From assembly GCF_013072695.1 (NCBI RefSeq), contig NZ_LXUK01000012.1, positions 496,546 through 560,545 of the forward strand: a stretch of 64,000 nucleotides of DNA, read 5' to 3'. Of the stretch, positions 62,272 through 64,000 are shown piece after piece. Origin of the DNA: Acinetobacter sp. Ac_5812 (lineage in GTDB: Bacteria > Pseudomonadota > Gammaproteobacteria > Pseudomonadales > Moraxellaceae). The notes beneath the pieces are model-generated. The model saw only the letters and a program-made list of their open reading frames with translations. It was not told where the DNA came from and did not search any database. Both the position numbers and the translations under genes were made by a program. The stretch's first letter is position 1. Each line of letters begins with the position of its first letter.

Positions 62272-64000
62272 TTAGTTTGAGTTTGACCAATCTTCAAGTT
62301 TCGTACCTTTTAAGGCATGGTCAATATGTCGGTTCATACGAAGCGCAGCAAAGGCATCGCTATGAATTTTAAGCTGTTGAACAGCGTGTTCAATCGCTGC
62401 AAGCTCATCTGTCTTAAGACGGGCTTTTAACGCTTCAGCAGCAAGAATTAAGTCGCGAGCCTGTTGCTGAGAGAGTAAATCAGTATCTGCTTTTAAGGCT
62501 TGCTCCAATGCTTCTAGCTCACGTTGTGCCTCTACTTTGGTTTCTTGCAAATGACGAAGATGTTTGTCTTCTTCGGCATATTGAAAGCCTTCTACCAGTA
62601 AGCGTTCAGTATCCGCTGATGATAGACCATATGAGGGTTTAATATCGATTTGCGCTTGAACACCAGAGGTGGTTTCTTTAGCTGAGACTGTCAATAAACC
62701 ATCGGCATCGACTTGGAAAGTCACTTCAATACGTGCTTGACCTGCAGTCATTGGTGGGATGCCATGTAATACAAAGCGGCCCAATGAACGGCAATGCTCA
62801 ACCAGATCACGTTCACCTTGAACCACATGGATCAACATCGCGGTTTGACCATCTTGATAAGTGGTAAATTCTTGACGGCGTGCCACAGGAATCGCTGTAT
62901 TACGTGAAATCAGGCGTTCAACCAAACCGCCCATGGTTTCAAGGCCAAGAGAGAGCGGGGTCACATCAAGGAGTAAAGAACCATCTTGGCTATTGCCAAT
63001 GAGCTGGTTTGCAGTAATTGATGCGCCAATCGCAACCACTTCATCTGGGTTGATGGTGCAAAGTGGTTCACGTTCAAATAATTCACGAACTGCTTTCTGT
63101 ACTGCATAAGAGCGCGTAGAACCGCCAACAAGAACCACATGTTCAATGTCATCGAGTTCAAGCTTAGCATCGCGTAATACACGTTTGCAGACACTCATGG
63201 TTTTATCGAGTGCAACTTGAATAATGGATTCAAAAGTTGAACGATCTAAAGTGAGTCGATCATCCAATAGTTTTAATTCAGCAGAATCATGGTCTGTTAA
63301 ATGTTCTTTGGCTTGACGTGCGGCCATGATGAAGACAGCATATTCTTCGTCGCTTAAGGTCTCGATATTGAGCTGTTTTTTCGTCCATTTTACGATTAAG
63401 CGATCAAGATCATCACCACCAAGTGCAGTATGTCCACCTGTTGCCAGAACTTCAAAGACACCTTGTGAGAAACGTAAAATCGATACGTCGAAGGTACCAC
63501 CGCCTAAGTCGTAAATGACATAGTTGCGATCCGTGCTGAGATTGGTGTCTTGATCCAATCCATAAGCTACAGCAGCAGCAGTAGGTTCGTTAAGTAAACG
63601 TAGAACATTTAAGCCCGCAAGCTGTGCAGCATCACGTGTAGCTTGGCGTTGTGCTTCATCAAAATAGGCAGGCACAGTAATCACCGCACCATTCACAGGA
63701 TTGCTTAAACTTGCTTCAGCACGATCTTTTAACTGTTTTAAAATTTCAGCAGAAATTTCGACTGGTGTTTTACGACCAGCAGCGGTTTCAAATGCAGGCA
63801 TTTCATTTTCCGCACCAACGAGAGTGTATGGATGCTGGAATTTGATATCTGCTTGTGAGCGACCCATAAAGCGTTTTACTGAAACAACTGTATTTTTAGG
63901 ATCAGTCAGCATAAAAGGTTTAGCTTCATAGCCAAACGTCGTTGCATCCTTTGCGTAATGAACAATAGACGGCAATAATACTCGGTCTTTGTCATCTTGT
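62272..64000 (-). CDS. hscA: Fe-S cluster chaperone HscA (5' part outside the window)
   Basis: The Hsp70-family chaperone acts with HscB to move clusters from IscU to target proteins. The visible 576 codons start in the ATPase domain (VLLPSIVHY). [11 protein letters not shown] and the VLVGGSTRS region follow, then a substrate-binding domain with [17 protein letters not shown]. The frame is open through the right edge at 64000, so the true start and about 40 residues are missing. It is co-directional with fdx. Confidence 0.95.
   Translation of the reverse strand, partial: QDDKDRVLLPSIVHYAKDATTFGYEAKPFMLTDPKNTVVSVKRFMGRSQADIKFQHPYTLVGAENEMPAFETAAGRKTPVEISAEILKQLKDRAEASLSNPVNGAVITVPAYFDEAQRQATRDAAQLAGLNVLRLLNEPTAAAVAYGLDQDTNLSTDRNYVIYDLGGGTFDVSILRFSQGVFEVLATGGHTALGGDDLDRLIVKWTKKQLNIETLSDEEYAVFIMAARQAKEHLTDHDSAELKLLDDRLTLDRSTFESIIQVALDKTMSVCKRVLRDAKLELDDIEHVVLVGGSTRSYAVQKAVRELFEREPLCTINPDEVVAIGASITANQLIGNSQDGSLLLDVTPLSLGLETMGGLVERLISRNTAIPVARRQEFTTYQDGQTAMLIHVVQGERDLVEHCRSLGRFVLHGIPPMTAGQARIEVTFQVDADGLLTVSAKETTSGVQAQIDIKPSYGLSSADTERLLVEGFQYAEEDKHLRHLQETKVEAQRELEALEQALKADTDLLSQQQARDLILAAEALKARLKTDELAAIEHAVQQLKIHSDAFAALRMNRHIDHALKGTKLEDWSNSN

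Noticed and set aside
1..64000. CRISPR arrays, IS elements, prophage or integron parts.
   Set aside because: No regular short direct repeats with spacers, transposase-like proteins, phage structural genes or attC-like sites were seen.

Overview
The window reads as chromosomal DNA of an Acinetobacter-like gammaproteobacterium. It is AT-rich and densely coding, with many short intergenic terminators. It carries a close match to the AceI/AceR diamine-biocide efflux pair first described in Acinetobacter baumannii, plus the hscA-fdx end of an ISC iron-sulfur operon, mfd, pepN, benE and thiM. No rRNA, tRNA, IS element, phage gene or CRISPR array was found. The species assignment is an inference from protein resemblance. 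The two end genes, a minus-strand lipoprotein at the left edge and hscA at the right edge, are cut by the window.

Layout. 0-1.6 kb: a secreted S1-family protease that overlaps a partial lipoprotein gene. 2.1-9.1 kb: five co-directional genes (M20 amidohydrolase, class III aminotransferase, aldehyde dehydrogenase, APC permease, agmatine deiminase) that together could take agmatine through N-carbamoylputrescine, putrescine and 4-aminobutanal to GABA. 9.1-10.9 kb: a reverse-strand unit with a second agmatine deiminase and a two-subunit SMR exporter. 11.5-13.5 kb: a small CxxC protein, an SRPBCC protein and an SDR. 13.5-28.0 kb: an IclR regulator divergent from a long catabolic unit with these genes in order: Rieske ferredoxin, recombinase-like HTH protein, Rieske oxygenase alpha subunit, SDR, extradiol dioxygenase, ferredoxin reductase, MFS transporter, cupin, alpha/beta hydrolase, SDR, aspartate-dehydrogenase-like protein, ALDH, TPP enzyme, and then a porin with its own leader. 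I do not recognise this gene set as a named pathway. It is the best candidate here for an undescribed system.

28-36 kb: an AraC regulator divergent from a Baeyer-Villiger-type monooxygenase, facing a metal-dependent hydrolase and an epoxide-hydrolase-like protein. Next comes a LysR regulator divergent from an ankyrin lipoprotein, a nucleoside deaminase and a CynX/NimT-type transporter. 36.4-54.7 kb: mostly housekeeping and envelope genes (thiM, three tandem DUF2147 proteins, pepN, a dienelactone hydrolase, RDD, MgtC and Kef-like membrane proteins, benE, a LysE-family exporter, transaldolase, aceR/aceI, a tautomerase). 54.8-64 kb: mfd, a HIT protein, a membrane class III nucleotide cyclase, an Rrf2 regulator with a divergent thioredoxin-reductase-like flavoprotein, then fdx and hscA.

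A cross-window signal ties two of the catabolic regions together. A 16-bp palindrome, GTTTTA-N4-TAAAAC, occurs upstream of the agmatine cluster, just before the Rieske ferredoxin, and just before the porin. A one-mismatch copy lies on the IclR side of the IclR/ferredoxin gap. This suggests one IclR-type regulator acting on all three units, which is inference from sequence alone.
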